Origin: Congeria kusceri
Taxonomy: Eukaryota > Mollusca > Bivalvia > Myida > Dreissenidae
Length of the DNA stretch: 64,000 nt
Assembly: GCA_027627225.1 (NCBI GenBank)
Contig: JAPFQT010000151.1
Coordinates: forward strand, 1-64,000
Reading direction: 5' to 3'
Part shown: in pieces, positions 23,230 to 35,540 of the stretch
Layout: every line of letters begins with the position of its first letter
Numbering within the stretch: the first letter of the stretch is position 1
Position numbers and translations under genes: made by a program
Notes under the pieces: generated by a model
Seen by the model: the letters and a program-made list of their open reading frames with translations, nothing else
Told to the model about the DNA's origin: nothing
Database searches by the model: none

Positions 23230-25260
23230 TAGAACCACATTTTGAAAGACTTAAAGTGTTGGCTTACTAATCATGGTGCTAAAGTGGATGACAAATTGAT
23301 CTATGACAAAGACGTTCGATCTCTTTTAACTTGCGAGTCTAAGGAGCAATTCAAAAATAAATATGATGACATTAAAATTAAATGGAGTGAACCGATGGTA
23401 GAATATTTTGTACAAAACTTGCGCGATACTATAGAAGAACACGCGGGTAGATGGATTCTTGAAACGTGTGATAATTACAACCCGTATTCCGGCGTTACGA
23501 ACAACAGCGCAGAATCAATCAATGCAGAATTTAAGCGACTTACTGATTTTATAGGGACTAGATAGTATAGTTTTATTTCTTAACTACTTGCAAGCGAACA
23601 AGGTAACTGAACTTTTACGTGGATTTTGTGGAGAAACTGAATGGTATTTACTACCGCGATTTCATCGTACAAAGAAAGCCTCGATAAGGTCGAACTTTCT
23701 AAAGCATGTTGCCAACCGGACACAATAATTGATTTCGTTAAGGCAAACATAGCCGCTTTTATTCAGCCGACATCTATTCCCAGTATGTCAGAACAAACGG
23801 TCAAAAACGTGGAGACCTCCGATAAAGAAGTTCCAGATCAATTACAAAAAGAAAGTCGTTCACAAGTTTCATTGGCCATCTATACACTTAATAACAACGG
23901 CATTGTTATAGTACCAGAAATGGGCGCTTTCATGGTAAAGGGATCCAAAAAAAGCACACAGTAACATTATTTCCGAACGAAACACGTAATTGTCGATCAA
24001 CTACGTGCTGTTACCTCATAATAGGCGCTATGCTTCCCATCGGAATGCCTATACCGAATGAAAAAAAAGACGTATAATCTAAGTCAACTTAGACGAAATG
24101 CTCGTCCAAAACACAACAAAAATTGTAGGTCGAAAAAGGGCAGGAAAGGCGATCGTGACACTGAAGAAGAAATAGTTTCAGCCCCTGATTCCGCAGTTAA
24201 AAAAATATTCATTAGTAATGACCGAAACTCGAAAAATGAAACAAATAATTCAGAAACTGTGCGTGATATTTATAGTACAGCTAAAACGTCCTTATTATTT
24301 CGGGAATCTACTCCGAAATCGTTTTTTAAGAAACGCTAAGAACATAATTGTCTGTCTCGTAAATCTGAAACGAAACGGAAACTAACTTTCCAAGAAAATT
24401 TGGAGTCGCAACAAGAACAAATCCCCCAAATTAATATTGATGATAAAATAGTTGATGATTTATTTGAATTAACGTACAAATATAACTTAAGAGTCACAAC
24501 TTAAAGCATTCCAAATGCTGATATTGAAAAAAACGTCGTTGACGATTTAGTTGAATTAAACTTTAGTCCAGACGATACAGTAATGAAGTTCAGCACTGGA
24601 AAAAAATCTCGAATTAACTGAAAAAGACAAATATGAAGTAGTAAACAATAAAAATCTTAATTCTCATCACATGCAAGCAGTCAATATTTAACTTCAGAAA
24701 CAATTCCTTAATATTAACGGTTTTCAATTAACGGAAAAAGTTCCAGCAATCATGGAAAATTCGAATCGGTGGGTTACCAATGTCCCAATGAAGCCAGTTA
24801 CTGCACCTGCATGTCAGATCCATCACACACATAGAGATCATTGGGTTTCCACTTTCCTTATCAATAAGAAAAAATATTGTTTGGACAGCTTAGGTATCGA
24901 ACGGTCTGACGATGCTATAATTCCCGATGGATTGGATTGAAAATTCAGTTATCTGATATTTATGGTTGCCACAAGAAACAAATTTGTATTGAAGTACCCG
25001 AAGTTATGCCGCAAAACAATAATGCCAACTGTGGGCTATTTGCCATAGCATTCATTACTGCATTCTGTTTTCGTAAAGATATTTGTACTGACCTGATATT
25101 TGATACAACAAAAATGCGGAGTCACCTACTTTATTGCTTAGATAACGAAAAAATGGTACAATTTCCTTTAACTAATAAAACAATTAGTGGAAGAAGACAA
25201 AAACAATGTAAAACAATTATAATTAAAAACAATTGTGTTCACCGGCAGATATTTCATTAG
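23230..25260 (+). pseudogene. Decayed MULE transposase with SWIM and ULP1-like protease
   Basis: Remnant of a long transposon protein broken into several frames. 23242-23565 carries the late part of a MULE transposase (GRW, then GVTNNSAESINAEFKRL). 23641-23964 continues it after a frameshift. Around 23965-24057 a SWIM-like zinc motif is readable as NCRSTTCCYLIIGA, with its first Cys and its His lost. 24058-24339 is a basic linker. 24752-25260 has a C48/ULP1-type protease layout: DHW (His), LDSLG (Asp), then QNNNANCGLFA (Gln and Cys), with one frame break near 24937. Stops and frame shifts separate every block, so it is not functional as a whole. MULEs carrying a ULP1-like protease are known in plants and animals. 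Confidence 0.7.
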
Positions 25261-25862
25261 AAAGTTTGGATTTTACATGCAATAGGTGTTAAGTACACTT
25301 AAGAGGAAATATGATGAAATACGTGCGTGATGAAATGGTTGCTTTAAAATTAATTCATTTACACCGATATAACCACCAGAAGCTCATCTTCATGTTTACT
25401 GTTTACATGCCCAGCCTCGTTATTTATAAATTTTCTATATAGCACATCTCTTTTTCACAGTCCCTGAAAAAAAGTTATTTCGCTACTACTGCATTCTTTT
25501 TGTTGAATGTTTTTGTTTCTGTAATTTTAATCTAAATATTTGACTTTACTTTTCATACTGGCTACTGTTATCGTTATTAGTTACTACACTATATGATAAT
25601 AGAATTGCTATATACACTGTAAGTTATAGAGACTCACTGCAATATCAACGTAAGAATGTTAATATTTACAATGTGTTAGTATATACTATACAGTGTTGTA
25701 TGATTTTATCTCTGTTATTATATTTATTATTGTTGATGATGGAATATAAGAAATAAATTATGAAATATTTATTTGCATTTATTTTATATTTTATTAATAC
25801 ATATGTAATAAACTATAAATGCCCGTACCCACGTACGTGCGCATGTGTGTGTATAGTTGCAC
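25261..25862. other. AT-rich intergenic DNA
   Basis: Very AT-rich, with no reading frame or repeat structure that I can support. Confidence 0.6.
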
Positions 25863-25892
25863 AATTCGTCACCTTAGAGCAAGAACTGATTA
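25863..25892 (+). repeat. Left terminal inverted repeat
   Basis: Thirty bases that pair perfectly with 30399-30428. Confidence 0.85.
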
Positions 25893-26602
25893 AGTGCAAA
25901 TTTTCACATTTTCACTTTTTTGCTGAAAATGGTCCATAATGATGTGACACATGTCTAGAAAAGGTATTAGAAATAACGTCTGCTGTTAAAGAGAGTTTTG
26001 GTATTGAAAATCAAAACTAAATATCTGCAATGATATAAATGTTTGGTAGAAAAAGTGAATAATGGCACTTATTTACTTTTACCCCAACATATTTTGTACA
26101 TTCTAAAAATATATTGGTGCAGAAAGTAAATATTGGCAGATATTTACTTATTGCTCCAAATCATTTTCAGCTTTTTTTTTTATAGATATTTGAGTGTAAG
26201 ATGTCAAACTTAAACTCATTATGACAAAATATATGACATCATCATGATGTAAAACTATCTGTTTTTAACTGGAATATGCAGAAAATTCTTGGAACTCAAG
26301 ATCAACTTGAAGATCTTGGTTATTCATATTTTGGGCAAGTAATTGTATCACAATATAATAATCTTAAATACCCAGTAATATTTTGTCAATAAATAAGGCT
26401 ATAAAGTTTTTTATAAATAAATAAATAATTACATAAATAAAAATAAAATAAATAAATATAATGACAATAAGAAAGAAACTATTTTGTAAAAAGAAAAAGA
26501 GAAGGTATTTCATGAATGTATTTTATAACTGTGGAAAAAGTATTTAATATGAAAAGTTCCTTATGAATTCCATACTTAGTCTTATCAGTAACAAGAACTG
26601 TT

Positions 26603-26953
26603 ATGTTTCTTTTTCTTATTCTCATTTTATCTATATGTAAATATTTTTGGATGTTAACAATGGCTTACATTGTTTGTTTGAATGCTAAAACAATCCAAAT
26701 AAGCAGGCAACGCTTGGGAAATGCTGACATTCATGTTCTTGCAAAGCCCTTTGTAGGTAAAAATTATGCACGTCGTTCACACCAAGGAAATTCAAAAATC
26801 CAGTCAAATGGCAGAAGCTGCATGACAAATTCAGTTGCTGCAATTATTGTGTCAATGATAACCCATATGGTCACATATGGTCAGGAGATACATTGGACCA
26901 GATTCTTGAAAGGGGGGATGAACTTTATAAGCACAGAATCATACCACTCATAA
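26603..26953 (+). pseudogene. Cysteine-peptidase-like fragment of the TIR element
   Basis: The frame contains NGRSCMTNSVAAIIV, resembling the Cys-containing block of OTU/viral-type peptidase domains found in large animal transposons. After a frameshift the sequence reads WSGDTLDQILERGDELY in another frame (about 26878-26928), the expected continuation of such a domain. The His of the active site was not found, and stops follow. The family assignment is tentative. Confidence 0.4.
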
Positions 26954-27600
26954 TTATTGTTAGAAGATTCTAAACAGGAGTGCAATGGTTTTTATCATTC
27001 TCTTTGTTTTGGGGATGTTTTGATGGGAAGGACTAGAAGCTGCACAAGAAGCTCTCAGCATGAATAATCTGTTTGTGCAGCTTGCTTTGATTTGCAGAAA
27101 TTTATGAAGAAATGTATGGAATGAGACTGTTGCAAACTGGGCATCATGTGAGGTAGCCTCTCATGTGTATTTAATTTCCTAAAGACTATGGCAGGGAAAA
27201 ATAAAAAAGTATGTTACTACAGTTTCAGATAATTGTTCTGGCCAAAATCGCAATAGATTTTTTTTAACAATGCTCTGGTACAGTATTAAAGCGCTGAATT
27301 ATTATTACTTGTGCCATCAGTACCTTGAACGTGGACACACACAGAATTAAATATTTAGTTCATCTTACTTTTGATGTTGTTGTTTTTTTTTTCGCCATTT
27401 TAACAGTATTTCAGTCATACCACGGCGGTCAGTTAACCTACTCACACTTTTCCTGGTCAAGCTTAGCCGATCTAAGCGGTTTACCAGTACTAAGTGCACA
27501 TACCTATGCCAGTAACTGACAACTGCCCTATTTAAATCAGAGGTAGGGGGAGAATGGCCGCAGAAATAATTTCATGACTTATCCCCACACAAGTTATGTG

Positions 27601-27672
27601 GCCAGGCAGGGGTTCGAACTCACGTTCCCCGGATTAACAGTCTAGAGTTCTGCTAACTGAGCTAGCCGGGCC
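27601..27672 (-). repeat. tRNA-Asn-like SINE head
   Basis: On the - strand it reads GGCCCGGCTAGCTCAGTTAG (A box), an anticodon loop with GTT, and GTTCGAACCCC (B box). The anticodon stem has a mismatch and the acceptor stem is poor, so this is a SINE head rather than a working tRNA. Confidence 0.6.
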
Positions 27673-27825
27673 CAGCGTTCTACTGTAGAAAGGGCTTCTA
27701 AAAATATATCCATTTACAGCACTTCCCAATGGGTAACGTGCATACATATGGCTAGACGCTCCATAACATACTTTGTAACAGAAATAGATGATGCTCAGTT
27801 TTATTACTTCAAAGATCTCAGTTAA

Positions 27826-28543
27826 GCCTCAGTCACACATTCCCGATTTTTCCTGCCGTTCTTGAGCCGACAGCGTCCTGAATCAAATATGTCAAAAGTC
27901 GGGACAATATTCTGATATTCGGGGCTTGAAATTCAATTTTTGTATCAAAAGAACAAATATGTCCCGACAGCGTCTCGACAGAGTCCCGATTCTCCCAAAT
28001 GCGATCCGACGGTGTCCCGACAGCGTCCAGACAGCATCCCGACATTCCCGACTTTTATTATTAGCGCTGTCAGGAGGCTGTCACGAGCCATAATCGGGAA
28101 GCATTCATGGTGGACCGAACAAAGTTCTGTCCATTAATGACGAGCACAAACAAACACGCACAAAACACACGCTATACACCATACTTGATATATGTATATA
28201 TAATTGTTTATGTAATATCATTCCTGTTCCACCGGATATTGTCCTGACACCATCCCGACACCATACCGAATTTGATCCGATACAGCTGAATCTATCCCGA
28301 CAGAGTCCCGACTATACAAATTCGGCTGAGTCTCCCGAATGTTAAGGGACAACTTAAACGGTCGGGAGTGCTTGGCCGATCACGCAGAGCATGTCCCGAT
28401 GATTCCGGATTCTCAGGACAACGTCCCGAAAGCGTCCAGACAGCTCCCGACAGCGTTCCGATATTCCCAATTTTTGTACTTTTTGTATCGTAGCGCTGTT
28501 GGGACACTGTCGGGAGCCATAATCGGGAAAGAGTGACTGAGGC
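27826..28543. mobile_element. 718-bp GC-rich foldback element nested in the transposon
   Basis: Its ends GCCTCAGTCACACATTCCCG and CGGGAAAGAGTGACTGAGGC form 23-bp inverted repeats with two mismatches. The interior is full of CCCGACAGCGTCCCGAC-type motifs in both orientations. No clear target duplication is seen. The frames inside are by-products of the repeats. Confidence 0.65.
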
Positions 28544-28569
28544 ATTACAAAGTATGCAACCTAGATACT

Positions 28570-28888
28570 GACAGTCAATGGTTAAAAATAAAATGGTTAG
28601 AAATTAAGACAGTTTCATATAGCAGTGCGTCTCCTGACACTGCAGCTATTCAATATGACTAAGATGGTCCGTTTATATACTTGAATGTTCAGCCTAGCAT
28701 GAGAAACAATGACAATACATTGCCAACGCTCAAAACTCTCTTTACAAATGGAAACCAGCCCAAAATTTCCATATATAAATATGAGAATCTCAAAAAGTTG
28801 TGTGACAAGGACATTATTCCCAAAGCATATAACTTGTTCTACAAGACTTTGCCAGTTGATATGTACATGCAGAAACCCCAGAAATGAT
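28570..28888 (+). pseudogene. C-terminal protein remnant of the TIR element
   Basis: Readable pieces WLEIKTVSYSSASPDTAA, then after a stop DGPFIYL, then from 28681 a frame ending in YENLKKLCDKDIIPKAYNLF and KTLPVDM. These look like one decayed protein tail that follows the peptidase-like region after the nested element. Function unknown. Confidence 0.4.
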
Positions 28889-30398
28889 GGATTATGATTG
28901 ATACTTACATATTAACATGTAATATAAGTTACGGTTCATTCATTGTTAATGTAGTTTGAAGAACATGTCTGTCTTTAATACTTTAAAAACTTGTAAAATA
29001 TGTTTTTACAATATAAATTATTGTTGAAATTGCAATAGTTTTAAAGAGCTTGTCTAATGTGAAATGAAATTGCCAAAAATAATTAAAAGGCAACAGTTTA
29101 GATTTTCAAAAGGCTTTGCTGTGATGAAATTTTAAAAAATCAAAATGAGGCTTAAATTGTCTTAAATAATAAAAACTTTCCTGATGTTTTCTTTCCGATC
29201 ATACATACTATAAGATTTAATATGGTATGTGAGCATCCATATAACGTCAAACAAAAAATGATAAAGGGTAAATTATAACTTTTTTTCTTTAACTTTTTTT
29301 TCTTCGCCGCATATTCACCACACAGTTTAAGTATATTGGACTGCATGTAAAATGTTTAAATGCCTCCCAACAAAAAAACTGTACCTAAACTATAAATAAG
29401 GTCATAGAGAAAGATATTTCTGGCAAGAAACTTATACTATCAGCGAAAACTGCACTTTTTTTCCCGAAAATCAGAAAAAGTTAATGATTTATAGGCAAAA
29501 AACATTTATGGTCGGCAGAAAAAATTAGGGGGGATCGGGTTAGCGGAAACAAACAACTTTTTTAACGCCTAAATAACACTGTAGATCAACATTAATTTTA
29601 TGATACCTTAATATTGTTGAATAGACTAAACTTTGGAAACATATAATATTATTATATACTACATAATTATTGCATTATATTGTATTTTAGCAAATATTGT
29701 ATAAAATTATTTAATATTATAATAATTTGTGTTATATTTGTTCCAAATTTGTTACATAAAACTAGTATTTTACGACTTGCCATTCACTTATTGTTCATTG
29801 AAATACAATCAATTTATGTTAGTAGTTTACACTAAATGTATATATATATATATATTACATAGAACTAAGTTAATTAATGTTACTTTTGGAGAACTTAGTA
29901 AACAAAATAAAATTTATGTCATTTTTATGGAAGATTACCAGTCTTGTCACAATATATTTAGAGGAATTTCTATTAATGTGACAGCTATACATATATATTG
30001 GTAACAGTGTTCTTTAAAAAGAGTAACCTAAATCATATTGTACTATTTTTGATGATCTGTTATTTCACAATAATAATTTAACAAATTAAATGCATATAAT
30101 AATTGTTTATTTATTAGAAATAATGAATATAACTGGTTCTTGCACCAAAAATACTTATTGCAAAAACATGATAAGAGCACTTATGCAGTTTTTACACCAA
30201 AAAATTTTAGCCTCAAAAACTGGTAAGTGCTATTGATCAAAATATCTCTTTCCTTTGTTGCATTTAATAAAATTTAATATTTAAAAATGCATACATTAAT
30301 GGTTTGATTTAATAAAATACAATGTATATGGAAAACAGTAAATTTTTGAAAACAATATTCAGTTTTTGGCATCTCCTGTAAAATTAGAAAATTGCAGA

Positions 30399-30428
30399 TA
30401 ATCAGTTCTTGCTCTAAGGTGACGAATT
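30399..30428 (-). repeat. Right terminal inverted repeat
   Basis: Exact reverse complement of 25863-25892. Confidence 0.85.
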
Positions 30429-30834
30429 ATTCGTAATAAATAATTAAAGCAAATTTTAAAAAGAGGTCTATTAACAAACAAAATGCAGTTTTAACGTTTT
30501 CAATATTTGTATCGAAATAATATGTATAATTCATAAATATCATTATCTTCTAATACAATTTTTCAATATTATTCAACGCAGTAATATGTCAAACATATGG
30601 TTTATAAATATAAATAATAATCCGACCACCAGTAAATAAGAGTTAATTTCAGAATGCTAAATACATTCAATTGTTTACAAATTGTTCCAAATTTACTAAA
30701 TTCCATTTACAATTTTAAACTAAATATTTCTATCTTAAATGACAAGTTCATTTTTCAAAACATTCTGCAATTTTCAATAACGTTTTTCTGAATTAATTCT
30801 AATTAACGAATGCAAAATAACAACCCGGTCCGTT
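30429..30834. other. AT-rich intergenic DNA
   Basis: Nothing recognisable. Confidence 0.5.
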
Positions 30835-30845
30835 TTCCTTTTTTG

Positions 30846-31513
30846 TCTATATTGGCTGCGCTAAAAGCTGCGTTTTCCCTATATATCTATAATGGTTGCG
30901 CTAAAAGCAGCGTTTTCCTATATATCTATATTGGCTGCACTAAAAGCTGCGTTTTCCCTATATATCTATATTGGCTGCACTAAAGGCTGCGTTTTCCCTA
31001 TATATCTATAATGGCTGCGCTAAAGGCTGCGTTTTCCCTATATATCTATATTGGCTGCGCTAAAGGCTGCGTTTTCCCTATATATCAATATTGGCTGCGC
31101 TAAAAGCTGCGTTTTCCCTATATATCTATAATGGCTGCGCTAAAGGCTGCGTTTTCCCTATATATCTATATTGGCTGCACTAAAAGCTGCGTTTTCCCTA
31201 TATATCTATATTGGCTGCACTAAAAGCTGCGTTTTCCCTATATATCTATATTGGCTGCGCTCAAAGCTGCGTTTTCCCTATATATCTATATTGGCTGAAC
31301 TAAAGGCTGCGTTTTCCCTATATATCTATATTGGCTGAACTAAAGGCTGCGTTTTCCCTATATATCTATATTGGCTGCGCTCAAAGCTGCGTTTTCCCTA
31401 TATATCTATACTGGCTGCACTAAAAGCTGCGTTTTCCCTATATACCTATATTGGCTGCGCTCAAAGCTGCGTTTTCCCTACATATCTATATTGGCTGCAC
31501 TAAAAGCTGTGTT
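30846..31513. repeat. Minisatellite, 40-bp unit, about 17 copies
   Basis: The unit contains TTGGCTGCGCTAAA and GCTGCGTTTTCCCTATATAT. Copies differ at a few positions (AAAG/AAGG, CGC/CAC). The array ends in a degenerate copy at its right side. It is not coding. Confidence 0.9.
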
Positions 31514-32235
31514 TTATATCCACCCACAATTCTATCATAAATCGGTCTCGAGACATTTCGGTAAAAAGATAAATCCAACATAGTGTTGAAAAACATACGA
31601 GCCAGCCATTGTCCAATTTAGATTAATATCATATAACCACCTAAGAACTGCCTAGATTATATCAATCATTTTCAATGATTCGTACATATGTTAAGATCTT
31701 GGTGAATTCTGATTGGACAAAGTGGACGAAACAGAGCAGGTTCTAATTGTTCTGATTAGCACCTCAGCAGCAACCCTAATTTACGAGGTATGTTGTAGCT
31801 GATCTGCTAAGACAGAAATGTAAGAGCAGACTGTGTAAACTGGGCTGAAGGCAGATTAATATTATATTGGCCTAATACATTAATTATAGCCAATTTATTG
31901 ACTGGTATTTTTATTACACAATTGATGGGACAATAACAACGTACTATACAGATACTTAGCACGGCTTAAATATACTAAGTAAAATAAATTTAGCAACAAC
32001 TAGGATATCAGCAAATCTAAAATGCATCCTAAAGTGGAAACTCAACATCATTTATGTGTCATTTTACTATAACATTGTGACATTTATACCTGACACGATG
32101 ACCCGTACTATAAGAAGAAATGAAATGCTATTCATTTAATGATAAGTCAATGAAATATATTAAGTTTTATTGTTGTTGCAGAACCTATTTTACTTAGTAT
32201 GCATGTAACCGATGAGATTTTGCATAAAAAATGTA
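31514..32235. other. Unannotated AT-rich stretch
   Basis: No gene or repeat supported. Confidence 0.4.
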
Positions 32236-32236
32236 G

Positions 32237-32686
32237 AAGCCTGTTGGTCATGTTTGGAAGCCAGTTGGTCATGTTTGGAAGCCAGTTGAGAATGTTTGAC
32301 AGCCTGTTGGAAATGTTTGGCAGCCTGTTGGAAATGTTTGGCAGCCATTTGGAAATGTTTGGCAGCCTGTTGGAAATGTTTGGCAGCCTGTTGGAAATGT
32401 TTGGCAGCCAGTTGGAAATGTTTGGCAGCCTGTTGGAAATGTTTGGCAGCCTGTTGGAAATATTCGGCAGCCTGTTGGAAATGTTTGGTAGCCTGTTGGA
32501 AATGTTTGGCAGCCTGTTGGAAATGTTTGGCAGCATGTTGGAAATGTTTGGCAGTATGTTGGAAATCTTTGGCAGCCTGTTGGAAATGTTTGGCAGCCTG
32601 TTGGAAATGTTTGGCAGCCTGTTGGAAATGTTCAGCAGCCAGTTGGAAATGTTTGGCAGCCTGCTGGAAATGTTTGGCAGCCTACA
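32237..32686. repeat. Minisatellite, 21-bp unit, about 21 copies
   Basis: The unit is close to GCCTGTTGGAAATGTTTGGC. Because 21 is divisible by three, frames stay open on both strands and give heptad peptides such as LLEMFGS. These frames are most simply a consequence of the repeat. Confidence 0.9.
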
Positions 32687-32764
32687 GACTTAGGGTAGAT
32701 TTTTCAGTCCCTGCAGTTCATTGTAAAATTAAGATTTATTTATTTATTTATCAGTGTTTATGGG

Positions 32765-32890
32765 CATATGAACAACAATTTGGAGTTCCGATGCGTAGGA
32801 ATTAAACCACGAGGGTGTTAGCCCGAGTTGTTTAACAGCCACGCATCAGAACAACAAAGAGTTGTTAATTGGCCGATAAACAACAATAAT
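32765..32890. repeat. Foldback (MITE-like) element, copy 1
   Basis: Similar to 43880-44010, with GGAATTAAACCA-GAGGG and GTTGTTAATTGGCCGATAAAC. Its other arm is poorly kept. Confidence 0.5.
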
Positions 32891-32919
32891 GCGAAGAATC
32901 GAAGAACAGTGTATACAAG

Positions 32920-33326
32920 ACAGCGAAATAACAATATGGACATAGAAATATAGTGTAAATAGTAAATACCGTTTTGTTGATGGGTAATCATTAGTTGAAA
33001 CTGACAACATTATAAAGCATTTATAATGCTAAACGATGGATTAATTTGGAGTGTTTGTTGTATTCATTAAAATTGTTGACAACACATTAATCACATAAAG
33101 TCAATAATGCAGGGCTTTACATAGACATCGGAATGACAGAGTGGTTATGGTGATAGCCTTTTAAACAGGATGTCCCGCTGGGACTGAATTGTTTTCTATT
33201 CTTTAAAAAAAATCCTTTTGTTGCTATCATACTTTATCTCAATATTTCCGATGCTTAAATCTGTCAAGTTAAGACATTTAATGGCATACTTCTAGAATAC
33301 AAAAATCTGTAAACAAGTTCCTTTAA
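32920..33326 (+). mobile_element. Non-autonomous TIR element with tRNA-Lys-like insert, partial
   Basis: Homologous to the outer parts of 45572-47769 and to the DNA at 47473-47769. It contains AATTGTTGACAACAC, a degenerate tRNA-like segment (about 33137-33185), and a right end AAATCTGTAAACAAGTTCC. The left end was not located. Confidence 0.5.
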
Positions 33327-33822
33327 AGCATCTGTAGTTGTGGGCCTAATGACAACACTGTGTGCCATTATTATTACTGCTTATTGTGTTTTTTTTTCTG
33401 GCACTCTTCATCATCAACTCAGGACCCTCTCTGGAGTCGTGGGGACTCGGGCCTTGCAAGAGGCCAGAGTTCGATGTTTTTCTACAATTTTGGGGAACCA
33501 AGAGAATAATGTTGACAGAAAATTAACTTTTAAATGCAGATGATATTAATGCTATTCGATGACCAGCAATACTTATGATCAGATTATGAAGTTTAATTCC
33601 AATTTTAATATATTTGCAACTTTAAACTGCCTCTTCTTCAAACATTGGAGAATTTTTCACTGAAACAGGGGCAAAAAAATCTGCCCAACAAGGAGAATGG
33701 GACGTTTATTTGGCCATCATCCCAGTCAATTTATTTTAAAATTCTTCCATATTGGCCAAAATAATGCTTTCTACAAAAAGTTCATTCTTTAAGTGTGACA
33801 TTGGAACATTGATATTTTGGCA

Positions 33823-34125
33823 GACACTAAGAACTGGTTCTACACAGGAAATGGACTTTCTAACAGATACTAAACAATGGTTTTACCCAGGAAACAGACT
33901 TTCTTTGACAATGAAAAAACTGGTTCTCATCTGGAAATGGACTTTCTAACAGACACCAAGAACCGAATCTAACCAGGAAATTTTTTTCTTTACATACACC
34001 AAGAACTGGTTCTACCCAGAATATGTACTGGCTCACAGACATTAAGAACTGGTTCTACCCAGGATACGGGACTTACTCTCTGACGCCAAGAACTTGTTCT
34101 TCCCAGGCAATGGACTTTCTCATAT
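33823..34125. repeat. Degenerate minisatellite, about 42-bp unit, 7 copies
   Basis: Repeats of AAGAACTGGTTCTACCCAGG followed by AAATGGACTTTCTAACAGAC with heavy divergence. Related single copies appear near 43520 and, inverted, near 45430. Confidence 0.7.
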
Positions 34126-35285
34126 GTGAACAAGACAAGAGTTATGAAAAATGAAAATCTCTAATCTCGAACGCATATATCAAACTGAAGCAATGGAAAA
34201 ATTCATTATCACACATCAGTCTGAGACTATTATTGTGCAGAACCGAACACACAAATGGACACTGACAATACTCTTTAGCATCAGCTGAAGCAGAATTCAG
34301 TTTTCAGAAACCATCTGTAAGCATTATATCATGCTAAGATGACCACAAATCTTCCTGGTTTATCAACACAAATAACTAATCCCTTGTTCATTCTCAAATA
34401 ATTCTGTTACAAATCTGTTACAAATAATTATGGCACATGTATGGTATATATTTTGTTAAATGTTTTTATTAATCATAGGCATTTTGGAATTATTCATAGC
34501 CACAGCAATGTATGTAGCAGTCAAACACATCAATCAAGGAACAAAATGTACTTTGGAACAGTTTCATGTATAATAGTATAAGTATAATTTATGAAACTAG
34601 ACTGAACTATCAAACTATTGACAACATACTAATTATGCTGGATAGGTACAAATAGTGGCCAAATTATTTTTGCCACTAAATGGACCCGTTTATCACAAAC
34701 AGTGGAAATACTGCACCCTTACTTTGTTGGTCACAATACTGCCACCAAATGTGCTTAGTTATGCCTTATTTGGCACTCTGTTTTTTTTCTCAAAAGCAGC
34801 TCAGCTCAGGCAACTTTTCAGAAACTTTATCAAATCAAATGTAATGGAAAATACGCAGGAAGTAGTCTCAAATTAGTTATACCATTTGTTTCCATTATAT
34901 GTCAGTTTGCATTATTGAGCACACAGTTACTCGCAAAGTAGTCCCAAAGTTTAAACATTGGTTAAAAATGCTAAACTGTTCTAAAAAAAAATTAAACATG
35001 ATGTAGTAGGACAGATTAGTATAGACCAATTTGAGTTCCAATATGGTTTCTGACAATTACTGGCTCTGTGATTTACTTTACATAATGCCCAAGAACTGAG
35101 ACAGCAAATCTATTGATTACCTCAAGTATTTCAAATGTACACTACCATGCACTTATCTGTTGTGAATTTAAAATATTTATATAAGAACAATAGTTTTCTC
35201 ATGTGACTTCACTCCTATGAGTAAAAGTCACCCATGATTGACCCAACCAGTGTGATTATTTAGTTTCTGAAACTGAGTTCTGCTG
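34126..35285. other. Unannotated AT-rich stretch
   Basis: No supported gene or repeat. Confidence 0.4.
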
Positions 35286-35291
35286 CAGCTG

Positions 35292-35540
35292 ATGCTAGAG
35301 AGCGCTGACAGTGTTCATGAGCGACTCATTTCCAATTCCTCCAAGACTGCTATTTGTGATGCATGCTGTGCTTCTTCTGACGGGTCAGAGTATTCCAGAT
35401 TATTGCTGTGTTATGTTCACAACACAAGTCTTCTTAGAAGACATCCCATATGGACTGCACAAAGTCGCATTCTTACAAAAAACGTCATCACCCTGAATGA
35501 GTTGCACAGTATAGTTTTAAAGCTGCTACGTCACAGATAA
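35292..35540 (+). other. Possible coding remnant, two overlapping open frames
   Basis: Two + frames are open together. One (35311-35496) reads like a conserved protein, with LLLTGQSIPDYCCVMFTTQ and FLEDIPYGLHKVAFL. The other is open to 35540. A CTGCTGCAG acceptor-like site precedes them, with no donor after. Family not recognised; it may be a chance frame. Confidence 0.2.

Larger units (their letters stand above)
25863..30428. mobile_element. Decayed 4.57-kb DNA transposon with perfect 30-bp TIRs
   Basis: The 30 bases at 25863-25892 (beginning AATTCGTCACCTTAG) are the exact reverse complement of 30399-30428. The outermost four bases at each side are AATT, so a 4-bp palindromic target duplication cannot be separated from the inverted repeat. 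Inside are protein remnants (26603-26953 and 28570-28888), a tRNA-headed SINE and a nested GC-rich element. Perfect ends with a decayed interior suggest non-autonomous mobilisation or recent end conversion. The superfamily is not recognised. Confidence 0.75.

Noticed and set aside
32147..32805. Heptad-repeat proteins of 129-169 codons
   Set aside because: Frames on both strands are produced by a 21-bp minisatellite.
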